Positions 38,746-49,237 of a stretch of DNA of 64,000 bases are shown piece by piece. Source of the stretch: JAGLHV01 sp023143305 [NCBI: Clostridia bacterium] (lineage in GTDB: Bacteria; CBDUZB01; JAGLHV01); NCBI GenBank assembly GCA_030637025.1, contig DAOVVV010000002.1:1-64000 (forward strand), read 5' to 3'. The position numbers and the translations under genes were made by a program. Below the pieces are notes generated by a model that saw nothing but the letters and a program-made list of their open reading frames with translations, was not told the origin of the DNA and searched no databases. The stretch's first letter is position 1. The number at the start of each line of letters is the position of its first letter.

Positions 38746-39645
38746 CTATTTTTTACCTTTTCTTGTTTCCCATTCATAAACTAAAGGAGCGGCTATAGCA
38801 ATCGAAGAATAAGTTCCAATTATAATTCCAAACAACAAAGTAAAAGAAAAATCATGAATTACTCCTCCTCCAAAAACAAAAAGTGAACCTACAACCAAAA
38901 AAGTAGTTAAAGAAGTTATTATTGTCCGGTTAAGAGTAGAATTTATTCCCTTATTTACAATATCATAAAAGGTATCCTTGCGTCGTAATCTGGTTGTTTC
39001 CCTTATCCGGTCATAAACCACAATAGTATCGTTAATCGAATAACCGGCTAAAGCAAGCAAAGCAGCAATTACGGTTAAAGTTATTTCCTTGTTGAAGAAG
39101 GACAGAACTCCAAAAACGATAAATACATCATGAATCAAGGCTATCACCCCCGCCATTCCATAAACACCGGATTTAAACCGCAAAGCGACATAAATAATTA
39201 TCCCGATAAATGACCAAAAAACAGCCCCTTTAGCCCGTTTTATTAAATATTTTCCCACTGACGGGCCAACCATTTCATCCCGTTCTATTACAAAACTGTT
39301 ATCTTTTAATCCTGCACTAAGTGCTTTCTGAATATTACGGCTCATTTCTATTCCTGTATTATTACTTTTTTTTACCCGAATAATAACTCTATTATCTTTG
39401 GTGAAATTCTGAATCTCACTCCCATGCAAATCAGAACCAATCAATGTTTCCCTTATTTCAGCAACACTTACCGGATTAATAAAGGTAAGTTCTAACATTG
39501 TCCCTCCTTTAAAGTCAATACCCAAATCGGGTCCGCCTCTAACAATTAAGGAAAACAATCCTATTAAAACAAAGAAAATTGAAATACCAAAAAAAATCCA
39601 TCTTTTCTTTAAAAAATCAATATTAGATTCTCCAAAAAATTGCAT
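38746..39645 (-). CDS. secF: Protein translocase subunit SecF
   Basis: A 299-residue RND-type membrane protein. The opening helix is followed by GPDLGIDFKGGTMLEL, and then by a periplasmic P1 domain (about 45-125). Five further helices follow, with VALIHDVFIVFGVLSFF and LAGYSINDTIVVYDRIRE, the hallmark SecF motifs, and LNRTIITSLTTFLVV. It works with SecD in proton-driven late protein export. It follows secD by 116 bases. Confidence 0.97.
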   Translation of the reverse strand: MQFFGESNIDFLKKRWIFFGISIFFVLIGLFSLIVRGGPDLGIDFKGGTMLELTFINPVSVAEIRETLIGSDLHGSEIQNFTKDNRVIIRVKKSNNTGIEMSRNIQKALSAGLKDNSFVIERDEMVGPSVGKYLIKRAKGAVFWSFIGIIIYVALRFKSGVYGMAGVIALIHDVFIVFGVLSFFNKEITLTVIAALLALAGYSINDTIVVYDRIRETTRLRRKDTFYDIVNKGINSTLNRTIITSLTTFLVVGSLFVFGGGVIHDFSFTLLFGIIIGTYSSIAIAAPLVYEWETRKGKK

Positions 39646-39761
39646 TTTATCCTCCTATTTTTTATTCTTTTTAAAAAAGAGTATTTTGACAAAACCCTTA
39701 AAATAATAATTATTAATTGATATTTAAATCTAAAGTAATAACATTCCGGACATTTTCATAT

Positions 39762-41120
39762 CTATATACTTAATTTTTCCACCCTCTTTCCCCTTAATGC
39801 CCAGTTAAAAACTTCATGAGTCACCATAATAGCGGTAAACATACTCACAAGAATACCTAAAGATAAAGTTACGGCAAAACCCTTTACCGGACCCGTACCG
39901 AATTGGAAAAGAAAAGCAGCCGCAATTAAGGTAGTTATATTTGAATCCAAAATAGTTTTAAAAGCTTTCTGGTATCCGGCATCAATAGCTACCCGAACCG
40001 TTTTTCCGCTTTTTAATTCTTCTCGAATACGCTCGAAAACAAGCACATTAGCATCTACCGACATACCAATAGTAAGTATAATTCCGGCCAGTCCGGGTAA
40101 AGTTAAAGTAGCATGTAAATAAGCCATTGCCCCTAAAACAAGTATTAAGTTTAAAAAAAGAGCAAATACTGCCACCGAACCGGATAACCTATAATAAAAA
40201 AGCATAAATAAAATTACTAAAACTGCTCCAATGCCCATAGCCATGGTGCCTTTTTTTATAGAATCTCTTCCTAAGGAAGGACCAACTGTTCGGTTTTCAA
40301 TAACATTAACCGGCGCAGGTAAAGCACCGGCACGTAAAATAATGGCCAAATCTCTTGCTGTATCGGCATTAAAATTTCCTTCAATAATAGCATTACCATC
40401 GGGAATTCTGCTTTTAATTACCGGTGCAGACTGCACTACGCCGTCTAAAACAATAGCCAGGTTTCTTTCAATATTATCTTCAGTAACCAGAGCGAACTTT
40501 TTTGCCCCTTCTTTATTAAACTTAATGGATACACAGGGGAAACCATATTTGCCGCCTATTTCTACTTTAGCATCAATTAAAGATGCCCCGGTAAGTTCCG
40601 CTTCTTTCTTCACTAAATATTCTCTTTCTTCTTTACCCGGCAATAATTCATAGCCTTCAGGTATATTTCCTTCTTTAGCTTCTGTCATTCTTCCCAGGTC
40701 ATCTACTAATTTAAATTCTAAAAGAGCAGTTTTTCCAATAAGGTCCATAGCCCTCCGGGCATCTTTTATCCCGGGAAGCTGTACTACAATCCACTTATCC
40801 CCCTGTTTGACAATCAAAGGTTCTGCAATACCAAACTGGTCTATCCTGTTGCGTACAATTTCAATAGCTCTGTCCACAGCCTCTTTTACTTTCATTCCCT
40901 CAGGCATTTTAGCAGTATCTACCTCTAAAATAAGATGCATTCCGCCACGTAAATCCAGGCCTAAATTTAATACCTTCCCCAAAAAAGGATTTCCCTCTTT
41001 TTCCATTATTTCTTTTTCTTCAGCACTCATTTTATACCAGGAATAAGTAGGATATAAAAACCAACAAGCTAAAAAAATAACTATTCCGATAAAAATACAC
41101 TTAATTTGCCTTTGGGTCAT
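39762..41120 (-). CDS. secD: Protein translocase subunit SecD
   Basis: A 452-residue partner of SecF. LGLDLRGGMHLILEVD at about 53-68 starts the P1 domain, RIDQFGIAEPLIVKQG and VQLPGI follow, and INTERIOR helices from about 285 carry GLAGIILTIGMSVDANVLVFERIREEL in overlapping form (long motif at about 350-376). The chain is complete. The order yajC, HD gene, secD, secF on one strand suggests one export operon. Confidence 0.97.
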   Translation of the reverse strand: MTQRQIKCIFIGIVIFLACWFLYPTYSWYKMSAEEKEIMEKEGNPFLGKVLNLGLDLRGGMHLILEVDTAKMPEGMKVKEAVDRAIEIVRNRIDQFGIAEPLIVKQGDKWIVVQLPGIKDARRAMDLIGKTALLEFKLVDDLGRMTEAKEGNIPEGYELLPGKEEREYLVKKEAELTGASLIDAKVEIGGKYGFPCVSIKFNKEGAKKFALVTEDNIERNLAIVLDGVVQSAPVIKSRIPDGNAIIEGNFNADTARDLAIILRAGALPAPVNVIENRTVGPSLGRDSIKKGTMAMGIGAVLVILFMLFYYRLSGSVAVFALFLNLILVLGAMAYLHATLTLPGLAGIILTIGMSVDANVLVFERIREELKSGKTVRVAIDAGYQKAFKTILDSNITTLIAAAFLFQFGTGPVKGFAVTLSLGILVSMFTAIMVTHEVFNWALRGKRVEKLSI

Positions 41121-41164
41121 CTTTCTCCTCCTCGTTATTTTCTTATTACAAGATTAAAGTATAT

Positions 41165-41830
41165 CTACAGTAATTTTGTTTTATTTATAATCAGCTCAAA
41201 TTTACAACTTAGAAACTGAGCTGCCTTTCGACACATAACCATACGGCTTAAAAATATTTCGAAATATTCCATTACCTGAGAAATAGTAACATCAATATTC
41301 AATTCTAAAGTAATTGTTTTTTTCTCATTATTCACTCGTAAGAAAGATTTTTCAGCGGCATAATTTACCCGGTCATGGATATCAAAAGCCAGCACACTAT
41401 GATTATGTACACGGGTTCGGTGAACATCAGATTTATCCGCTAAGATTAAAGCTGCTGCAACTTCATTAATCGGTTCACCTGTAGACTCCTCATGATTACC
41501 GATAGCACTGATTATAATCGCCACTTCTTCATTATTTAACCCTACATCCGGTAAAACATGCATAGCAATAAGAGCTCCTGATTGTTCATGTCCCTGTCTG
41601 TTTATAACATTACCAATATCATGTAAATATCCGGCAATTGCCCCTAATTTGCAAATCTGTTCTTCAAAATTTAAATGATTTAGTATATTGTAAGCAATAT
41701 TAGAAACTAAATTAGCATGTCGACAACCATGTTCTGTATATCCAATAGTTTCCAGGCATTTATTAGCCCTTTCAACAAACGCTATTACCAACGGATGATT
41801 TTTAATATCATCCACTTTTAGGTGTAACAT
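41165..41830 (-). CDS. HD-domain phosphohydrolase
   Basis: A 221-residue HD-superfamily protein. The metal ligands are visible: GCRHANLV (first His), GYLHDIGN (HD pair at about 68-69) and IGNHEES (third His), with ILADKSD (the distant Asp). The substrate is probably a nucleotide or cyclic nucleotide, but the sequence does not show which. It is inserted between yajC (69 bases) and secD (44 bases), so it is likely transcribed with the Sec genes. Confidence 0.82.
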   Translation of the reverse strand: MLHLKVDDIKNHPLVIAFVERANKCLETIGYTEHGCRHANLVSNIAYNILNHLNFEEQICKLGAIAGYLHDIGNVINRQGHEQSGALIAMHVLPDVGLNNEEVAIIISAIGNHEESTGEPINEVAAALILADKSDVHRTRVHNHSVLAFDIHDRVNYAAEKSFLRVNNEKKTITLELNIDVTISQVMEYFEIFLSRMVMCRKAAQFLSCKFELIINKTKLL

Positions 41831-41899
41831 TTTTTTACCCCTTCCCTAATGCCGAATGTTGTATTATTTAAACTGTCTTTTATTTTAAATAATGAAATT

Positions 41900-42196
41900 T
41901 TATTTTCCCTCTTTGCTTTCCAAAGAAGGCGTTAAAACCTGAGTTACTGCACTTTTAGCCAGTTGAATTTTTACTTCTTCGGCAATTTCAATTTCAAGAA
42001 CAGCTGCTTTAATTCCTACAACAACCCCGTATACTCCACCGGAAGAAAGAACTTTGTCTCCCTTTTTTAAATTATTAAGCATTTCCTGATGTTCTTTGAC
42101 CTTTTTTTGCTGTGGCCGAATTACGAGAAAATAAAAAATGGCAAAAATTAAAATCCAGGGAAAAAACTGTACTAAAGGATTTCCTTGTGGCTGCAT
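41900..42196 (-). CDS. yajC: Sec translocon accessory protein YajC
   Basis: A 98-residue single-pass membrane protein: FFPWILIFAIFYFLVIRPQQKKVKEHQEM is the family signature across residues 12-40, followed by LKKGDKVLSSGGVYGVV. YajC associates with SecDF. It has an AAGGAGG ribosome-binding site and follows tgt by 103 bases, the common tgt-yajC-secD-secF order. Confidence 0.95.
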   Translation of the reverse strand: MQPQGNPLVQFFPWILIFAIFYFLVIRPQQKKVKEHQEMLNNLKKGDKVLSSGGVYGVVVGIKAAVLEIEIAEEVKIQLAKSAVTQVLTPSLESKEGK

Positions 42197-42299
42197 TTAT
42201 TCCTCCTTAAAATATATTTTTTTAATTCTTATATTCAAACAAATCCAATAAGCCAATAAAATTATTTTTAATGATTCTCCTATTCACTCTCATTTTATA

Positions 42300-43442
<1,143 letters not shown>

Positions 43443-43476
43443 TTAGTTTTAACCCGTCAAAAAAATAAACAAGCGG

Positions 43477-43505
43477 ATTATATCACATTTCCATAAAAAT
43501 GTAAA
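43477..43505 (-). promoter_or_regulatory. Promoter of tgt (tgt-yajC-secDF unit)
   Basis: Minus-strand TTTACA (43500-43505) and a consensus TATAAT (43477-43482) with a 17-bp spacer, ending 38 bases before the tgt ATG. Confidence 0.75.
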
Positions 43506-43556
43506 ATAAAAAATAAATAAATTAACGTCAAGAACTTCGGAGAGATACTTTATTTC

Positions 43557-43786
43557 TTATGCCGAATGTTTATTTTGATCTTTTCCTTTCAAAACAGGTA
43601 TCATGGCTTCTATTATAGTTATCTCCCATGCGAGTTAAAAGATATTTTTTTCAATGTCTTTCCTATTACCTTTCGTCCTATCTCTTTCTTTATCTCAAAA
43701 ACCATTTTTTAGAGACTATCAAAATTTATTTCATCTTTTTCTATTTTTATCTTGACTTCAGAAAATTCTATGATTATACTTTTCAT
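43557..43786 (-). pseudogene. Degraded UPF0236/ISLre2-type transposase remnant
   Basis: The minus strand from an ATG at 43786 reads KIEKDEINFDSL, an in-frame TAA, then KMVFEIKKEIGRKVIGKTLK. This resembles the N-terminus of UPF0236 (ISLre2-family) transposases. After a further stop and a frame change a short tail, EAMIPVLKGKDQNK, closes at 43557. Nearly all of the enzyme is missing, so this is a fossil. It occupies most of the 422-base gap between tgt and the divergent yacP-like gene. Confidence 0.55.
43752..43780 (+). promoter_or_regulatory. Candidate promoter of the yacP-like gene
   Basis: Plus-strand TTGACT (43752-43757) and TATACT (43775-43780), 17 bp apart, about 80 bases before the start at 43862. 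It falls inside the transposase remnant, so it may be a chance match or a promoter recruited from old mobile DNA. Confidence 0.45.
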
Positions 43787-43861
43787 TAGTGTAGGATGGA
43801 TTTAAACCTCTGGGATTTTTCTATTAAATGATAAATTTGAGTAAAAGGAGATAAATCAGGC

Positions 43862-44383
43862 ATGTCCCTTCATTATATAATTGATGGATATAATGTCATA
43901 AAACAAGTTACTTATCTATCCGGTTTGAAATTAAAAAACGGCCGGGATAGTTTAATAAGTATTTTGGAAAAACATAGACCACAGGGAAGCCTAAAAAATA
44001 AAGTTACTATCGTTTTCGATGGAAAAGACAATACCTTCATATCTCATAATATTTCTTCTGCTTCTCTTATAAAAACCAACAGTAACATTAATGTTATTTT
44101 TAGTAAAAATGAAACCGCGGACGATAAAATTAAAAGAATAGCAAGAAAAGCAATTAACCCTAAAATTCTAATAGTGATAACCGATGACAAAGAAATTCTA
44201 TATTTCCTCAGGAGCTATGGAATAAAAACGCAAAGTGTAAAACAATTTCTTAAACCTATTTCTAAAAAAAATAAGTTCATAAAGAAATCACAACATTTTA
44301 CCTCTCAAAAAAAACCTATTCTTTCCAGTGAAAAAGCAGTAGAAATAACCAGAGAACTTAAGAAAATATGGGATAAAAATTAA
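43862..44383 (+). CDS. YacP-like NYN-domain RNase
   Basis: A 173-residue NYN (PIN-like) domain protein: IIDGYNVIKQ at 6-15 with the first catalytic Asp, VTIVFDGKDNT, NETADDKIKRIAR and ILIVITDDKEILYFLRSYG with the later acidic residues. This matches the YacP/Rae1 family, which in Bacillus subtilis includes a ribosome-associated endoribonuclease. It is the only confident plus-strand gene. AAAGGAG precedes the ATG. A basic tail (about 135-160) could bind RNA. Confidence 0.82.
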   Translation: MSLHYIIDGYNVIKQVTYLSGLKLKNGRDSLISILEKHRPQGSLKNKVTIVFDGKDNTFISHNISSASLIKTNSNINVIFSKNETADDKIKRIARKAINPKILIVITDDKEILYFLRSYGIKTQSVKQFLKPISKKNKFIKKSQHFTSQKKPILSSEKAVEITRELKKIWDKN

Positions 44384-44465
44384 CCCTATTTAACCCTGCG
44401 GTTTACTTATTTCGGGAGGATTCGGATATCAGGATTTTATTCCGGCAAAAAAACATTCAGACGCT

Positions 44466-45566
44466 TTAAGATATGGATTCCACTGACGCCTGATCATATT
44501 CTTTAGCTAAAGTTTGAATAAGTGTTTTAACGGAAACAATTTCTTTAGCTCGATAAGCATTAGCTCCGGCAAAAGCAAAACCTTCCTTAAGCTTTCCTTG
44601 TTTAGCATTAGTTAAGGCCAGACCGATACAATAAGGCGCATTTTTAAAATCACATACCTTTAAACATCTCCACACACATTTAAAAGGTTGTTTTATTCCA
44701 GCCATTACATCTTCCAAAAATTTATTTTTTATAGCCCTGCCCGGTAATCCTACGGGGCTATTAATTATAATAATATCTTCTTCCTTACAGTTCAAATATT
44801 GCTCTTTGAACTTAATATCGGCATCACATTCAAAAGTAGTAACAAATCTGGTCGCCATTTGTACTCCCTGCACTCCTAATTGAATTAATTTATGAATATC
44901 CTCCCCCGTATATACTCCTCCCCCGGCAATTACAGCAATATTTTTTTTGAATTGCTCTTGATACGATTTTACCAGAGAAATTATTTCCGGCAGTATTTTT
45001 TCCAATGAATAATCAGGATTATTGATTTGTTCTTTTTTAAAACCAAGATGTCCACCGGCTAACGGGCCTTCAACGACAATAGCATTGGGGACATAATTGT
45101 AGTTTTTTGCCCAATATTGAAATATAATTTTAACCGCTCTTGCGGAAGAGACAATAGGAACAATTTTTTCTATAATCTCCATCAATTTGCCGGGAGGAAA
45201 TGTAGAAGGCCGTCTCATTGGAAGTCCTGCACCTAAAAAAACGAAATCCGCCCCTTCTTCTATTGATACATCTACCAGGTTATCAGAATCTGAAAGCGCT
45301 GTCATTATGTTTATACCGATAGCACCCGTAGTCATACTTTTTGCTTTTTTTATTTCCTTACGTAAAGCTCTTTCATTTGCCCCTGTGAAATTTACATTGA
45401 AATCAGGTTCGAGCATCCCAATACCTGCTGTGGCCATAACTCCAATACCTCCTTCATTAGCAACCGCAGCCGCTAAACCAGATAAAGAAATACCAACACC
45501 CATTCCTCCTTGTATAATTGGTATATTTACTTCTAAATTGCCGATTCGTAATTTAGGGAAATTCAT
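44466..45566 (-). CDS. Nitronate monooxygenase / FabK-like flavoprotein
   Basis: FMN-dependent TIM barrel, 366 residues from the chosen start: IPIIQGGMGVGISLSGLAAAVA, then EGPLAGGHLGFK (catalytic-type His), IAVIAGGGVYTGEDI and GVQGVQMATRF (phosphate binding). Family members include nitronate monooxygenases and enoyl-ACP reductase FabK. The frame continues upstream into the tRNA-Pro gene, but ATG at 45566 has AAAGGAG upstream and gives the natural N-terminus MNFPKLRIGNLEV. Absence of a nearby fab cluster leaves the substrate open. Confidence 0.85.
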   Translation of the reverse strand: MNFPKLRIGNLEVNIPIIQGGMGVGISLSGLAAAVANEGGIGVMATAGIGMLEPDFNVNFTGANERALRKEIKKAKSMTTGAIGINIMTALSDSDNLVDVSIEEGADFVFLGAGLPMRRPSTFPPGKLMEIIEKIVPIVSSARAVKIIFQYWAKNYNYVPNAIVVEGPLAGGHLGFKKEQINNPDYSLEKILPEIISLVKSYQEQFKKNIAVIAGGGVYTGEDIHKLIQLGVQGVQMATRFVTTFECDADIKFKEQYLNCKEEDIIIINSPVGLPGRAIKNKFLEDVMAGIKQPFKCVWRCLKVCDFKNAPYCIGLALTNAKQGKLKEGFAFAGANAYRAKEIVSVKTLIQTLAKEYDQASVESIS

Positions 45567-45599
45567 ATTTTTTTCGTTCTCCTTTAAATCAATTTTTTT

Positions 45600-45677
45600 T
45601 GGTCGGGAAGGCGGGATTCGAACCCGCGACCTCACGGTCCCGAACCGTGCACGCTAACCGGGCTGCGCTACTTCCCG
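45600..45677 (-). tRNA. tRNA-Pro (CGG), CCA encoded
   Basis: The minus strand gives acceptor CGGGAAG paired with CTTCCCG, a T-arm containing GGTTCGAATCC, and an anticodon stem CACGG/CCGTG around TTCGGGA, so the anticodon is CGG (Pro, codon CCG). The 3' end reads ACCA, so the CCA is genome-encoded. Confidence 0.95.
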
Positions 45678-45712
45678 TCTTATTTAATATTTTTATACTG
45701 CTTTTTATCCGG

Positions 45713-46288
45713 TTAAAACAGTTTTATTACTCCCAAACTAGTTAAAGTCACCACAATTCCTGCTATCAATACCCCCAATATTATTGAAGGAAAAGCATGT
45801 TTAAATTCAATGCCTAAAAGATAAGCCGCAGCACATCCCGACCAGGCACCGGTTACCGGTAGAGGAATAGCGACAAAAAAAATAAGTCCCAAAACCTCAT
45901 ACCGTTCTATTTTCGCACTATGTTTTCTGGTACGGTTAAACCACCAGGTAAAAAACTTCTTTCCCCATAAAAACTGCATACACCATTTAGAAAAACAATC
46001 CAAAAAGAGAAGCAAAGGAATTACCGGCAAAAAATTTCCTAATACTGCCAAACTAAATGCCTTTCCTGCTGAAAAATGAAATTTCCCCAGAGCTAAAGGA
46101 ATCGCACCTCTTAATTCCGAAATAGGCATTGCTCCTAAAATTATAGTTATTATTTCCGGTGAAAACATCTTATCTAAAAAATCTACTATTCTTTCCACAA
46201 AAAAACATCCCATTTTTCTATATAATATTTTTATTCCAAACTTTACTTTAAAAAATAAAATCCCTAAATGCAACCTGCCAGGAAACAT
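45713..46288 (-). CDS. Small multi-drug export family membrane protein
   Basis: A 191-residue membrane protein with the family motifs PISELRGAIPLAL (about 54-66) and AIPLPVTGAWSGCAAAYLLG (about 144-163), each followed by hydrophobic helices. The first 25 residues are atypical, and Met26 (46213) starts the conserved region, so the real start may be internal; neither start has a good ribosome-binding site. The 'multi-drug export' name is historical, and the substrate is unknown. Confidence 0.82.
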   Translation of the reverse strand: MFPGRLHLGILFFKVKFGIKILYRKMGCFFVERIVDFLDKMFSPEIITIILGAMPISELRGAIPLALGKFHFSAGKAFSLAVLGNFLPVIPLLLFLDCFSKWCMQFLWGKKFFTWWFNRTRKHSAKIERYEVLGLIFFVAIPLPVTGAWSGCAAAYLLGIEFKHAFPSIILGVLIAGIVVTLTSLGVIKLF

Positions 46289-46452
46289 TAATCAGCCATT
46301 CAATTTTTATCTTTATATCTTAATATAAAAATAAGCAATCTTATTTTTTTCAAATCTTTCTCATAAATATTTATTGCATGGATATTATACTTAATTTCAA
46401 ACTAAAAAGCTATCTCTTATTTTTTTTATCACTTTCATCTAAATTTCAATCT

Positions 46453-48726
46453 TCATACTTTGGGGAACCTTACAATAAAAACAGTCCCTTTATTTACCTT
46501 GCTCTCTACGCTTATTGTACCATTATTATTTTCAATAGCCGCTTTAGCTATAGCTAAACCCAATCCTAACATTTTGCCCTTTGTGTTATAATAAAGCTCA
46601 AAAATTTTTTCAATATTTTTAAGATCAATCCCTATTCCCGTATCACTAAAAACAACCTCTATCTCTGTTTTTACTTCCCGTGTTTGAATTTTCAATTCTC
46701 CGCCATCAGGCATAGACTGATAAGCATTTAAAATTATATTCATAAAAGCATGTATCATCGGCACAGAACTTATTATAACTTCCTGTCTGGAAAGATTCAA
46801 TTCTTTTATTATTTTTATATTCTCAGAAGAAGGTAAAGAAGATAAAGCTCTTTCAACTATTAAATCTATCTTTACCCTCATAGGTTTGTATTTGTCTATT
46901 TCACAAAAAACCGAAACATCCCTCATTATTTTATCTGAAACATTAATCTTTTCATCTATCATTTGTAAATATCTATTAATTTTAAGATCTTTTTCTACAA
47001 ATTTATTATCCTTCATCCTTTTTTTTATCAAATATACTGCGTTTTTAATAGTAGCTAATGGACTACGTAAATCATGCCCAATTCCTTCTATTACCTGCCT
47101 TAATAAAACTAACTTTTCAGTTTCAATTATTTTTTTATTTGCTCCGGAAACATCTTCTTGTTGATGCTGCAAATTTTTATTAATAAGGATTATTTGTTTA
47201 AACCGATTTGCATTGTGAATAGCAAAAGCTATATTATCTGCCAGATTAGCCAGAATATACACCGATTTTTCTAAAAATTGATTTTGACCGGTAAAGCCAA
47301 AAAGTATTAAAAACCCAAGGTCTTCTTTCTTTTCCAATAAAAGGGGAACAATAAGCAAACTTTCTACTCCTGCCCGGGCAAACCATGGAAAGCCCTCTTT
47401 GTCATATTGAGAATAATTATCAATATACAAAAACTTTTCTTTTATAGATGTCATATACCCAATTAATCTTTCCTTTTCAGAAACAATCTTCCCTATTAAA
47501 TCTTCCGAAACATTATAATAATAAGGAAAAACAAGTGTTTTTTTCTCCTTATCTTTTTGGGTTAAAGCCAGTATTCCTCCATCAGCGTTTATAAGTTTAA
47601 TTGCCTCTCTTATTACTACAGACAATAATTTTTCCCATTCTATTGTAGAAGTTATACATCGATTAAACCGATTAAATTCTTCCGGTAATAATGATACTTC
47701 TCCCCTGTTAGTTTCTTGATTTTTTATCTGATTTTCTTTAACCGCCTTTTGTTTTCTAAACAGTATATTAAACAAAAAAATAATACTTAAAAAAACTAAA
47801 CCAATTTGTATTCTTAAATTTTTAATAGAAGTTAAAGCTTTTTTACCATCTAATTCAACCACTAACCCCCATTTAAAATCAGGAATATACTGGTAAGCAC
47901 AAAGAGTTTTTTTTCCCTGAAAGTTGATATCCCGGATAATTCCACTTTTTCCTTTAAGAACATATTTCATTGCTTTAGCACAAGCAAAATTTGATAAAGG
48001 AATCGTGATTTGTAAAATCTCCCCGGACTGCAAAAGAGAAGGAGCAAATAAAATCATCTCTTCTTTTTTGCGCTTCCCCAAAAATACCTGAACTTCCTTA
48101 TTTAATCCTGTATAATCAGTTAAAACATTTATTATTCTATGCGGCCGTGCTTTTATTCCTATTATCCCCAAAATATTTTTTTTATCTAAATCAAATATTG
48201 GAGCAGAAAACTGGTAAAATAATGCTTTATTCTCAAAATACAAATACCCCTGGTAAAAATATTTACATCCTTGCAAATATACTTCAGAATGTTCCATATT
48301 TTTACCTATATTTTTCTTTTTGGTACTGGCAATAATTTTTCCTTTATTATCTATGACAAATAGGTCATCAATATTGTCTGCAAAAAATTTCAAATCGGAA
48401 AGAATATCACTAAGTATCCGGTTAGTTTCTATTATGATATTATTGTTTTTTTTATTATTTGTTTTTATTCTTTTTAATTGAATCCGCAAATTTTTACGCT
48501 TAGCAATGGAGGCAATAATATTTGCATTATTTCTTATAACATCAGTAATCTGTTCTTTTTTTAAAACACAAATAGTCTCCATCCGTATAAAAATTTCTTT
48601 TTTTATTTTATTTTCAACTATAGCTAAATAAAAAAGGATCAAGCCTCCTATTACTAAACTTATGACCAAAAAGTCTTTAGCTATTTTTATTTTAAAAAAT
48701 CTCATTTTTTCTTTTTCTTTATTCAC
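46453..48726 (-). CDS. Sensor histidine kinase (Cache-type sensor, GAF, HisKA)
   Basis: A 757-residue membrane kinase. A transmembrane helix near 17-36, a periplasmic Cache-like region (about 40-295) with FADNIDDLFVIDNKGKIIA and GIIGIKARPHRI, a second helix at about 303-322, then a cytoplasmic GAF domain (about 355-500). The HisKA site is GHDLRSPLATIKN (His551), and the ATPase domain has the N-box Asn667, DTGIGID (Asp695) and LGLGLAIAK. The cognate response regulator is not in the window. A second in-frame Met at residue 8 is an alternative start. Confidence 0.9.
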   Translation of the reverse strand: MNKEKEKMRFFKIKIAKDFLVISLVIGGLILFYLAIVENKIKKEIFIRMETICVLKKEQITDVIRNNANIIASIAKRKNLRIQLKRIKTNNKKNNNIIIETNRILSDILSDLKFFADNIDDLFVIDNKGKIIASTKKKNIGKNMEHSEVYLQGCKYFYQGYLYFENKALFYQFSAPIFDLDKKNILGIIGIKARPHRIINVLTDYTGLNKEVQVFLGKRKKEEMILFAPSLLQSGEILQITIPLSNFACAKAMKYVLKGKSGIIRDINFQGKKTLCAYQYIPDFKWGLVVELDGKKALTSIKNLRIQIGLVFLSIIFLFNILFRKQKAVKENQIKNQETNRGEVSLLPEEFNRFNRCITSTIEWEKLLSVVIREAIKLINADGGILALTQKDKEKKTLVFPYYYNVSEDLIGKIVSEKERLIGYMTSIKEKFLYIDNYSQYDKEGFPWFARAGVESLLIVPLLLEKKEDLGFLILFGFTGQNQFLEKSVYILANLADNIAFAIHNANRFKQIILINKNLQHQQEDVSGANKKIIETEKLVLLRQVIEGIGHDLRSPLATIKNAVYLIKKRMKDNKFVEKDLKINRYLQMIDEKINVSDKIMRDVSVFCEIDKYKPMRVKIDLIVERALSSLPSSENIKIIKELNLSRQEVIISSVPMIHAFMNIILNAYQSMPDGGELKIQTREVKTEIEVVFSDTGIGIDLKNIEKIFELYYNTKGKMLGLGLAIAKAAIENNNGTISVESKVNKGTVFIVRFPKV

Positions 48727-48841
48727 TAAAGCAATCCCCTGCTAGATTAAACCTTAAATCAATGATTAAAAAAATAACAACATTATCGTATAAAAAATAA
48801 AAAAAACTTTAAGGTAAAAAAACAGAAAAGATATTATTCAC

Positions 48842-49195
48842 TTATTTCGGCCGGGATTCCATTTGAGACTTACAATTTATACAAAATTTAGCAAATGGCA
48901 TTACCTTAAGCCTTTCAATTTCTATCTCTTTTCCGCACTTTTCGCAAGAGCCGTAAGTTCCCTTTTCTATCTTAAGAAGAGCATCTTCAACATTTCCTAA
49001 AATTCTTCTCTCATTATCATTTAACTCAAACAATAATTCTCGTTCCACTGAATCAAAAGCTGCATCAGCAATATCTCCCACTTCACCGGAAAGAAACTCT
49101 TTTTCTCCTTTACAATTTACCTGAACTATTTTTTTAATATCTTCTTTTTGTTCTACCAATTTTTTACGTAAGGACTCTAATTCTTTTTTTCTCAT
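48842..49195 (-). CDS. DksA/TraR-family zinc-finger protein
   Basis: A 117-residue protein with an N-terminal coiled coil (about 1-70, DIADAAFDSVERELLFELND) and a C-terminal four-Cys zinc finger (Cys84, Cys87, Cys105, Cys108, with CEKCG and FCINCK). DksA-type proteins bind the RNA polymerase secondary channel, with or without ppGpp; shorter relatives are often of unknown target. It lies just downstream of the polyamine genes. Confidence 0.88.
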   Translation of the reverse strand: MRKKELESLRKKLVEQKEDIKKIVQVNCKGEKEFLSGEVGDIADAAFDSVERELLFELNDNERRILGNVEDALLKIEKGTYGSCEKCGKEIEIERLKVMPFAKFCINCKSQMESRPK

Positions 49196-49237
49196 TTTCT
49201 CTCTCCTTTTTATTCAACTTCAATAATTATTTGACGA

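Noticed and set aside
45567-45657. N-terminal extension of the nitronate monooxygenase frame (RSRVRIPPSRP) or a plus-strand frame through 45657
   Set aside because: These residues come from reading through the tRNA-Pro T-arm and acceptor. A good ribosome-binding site and the family N-terminus place the start at 45566.
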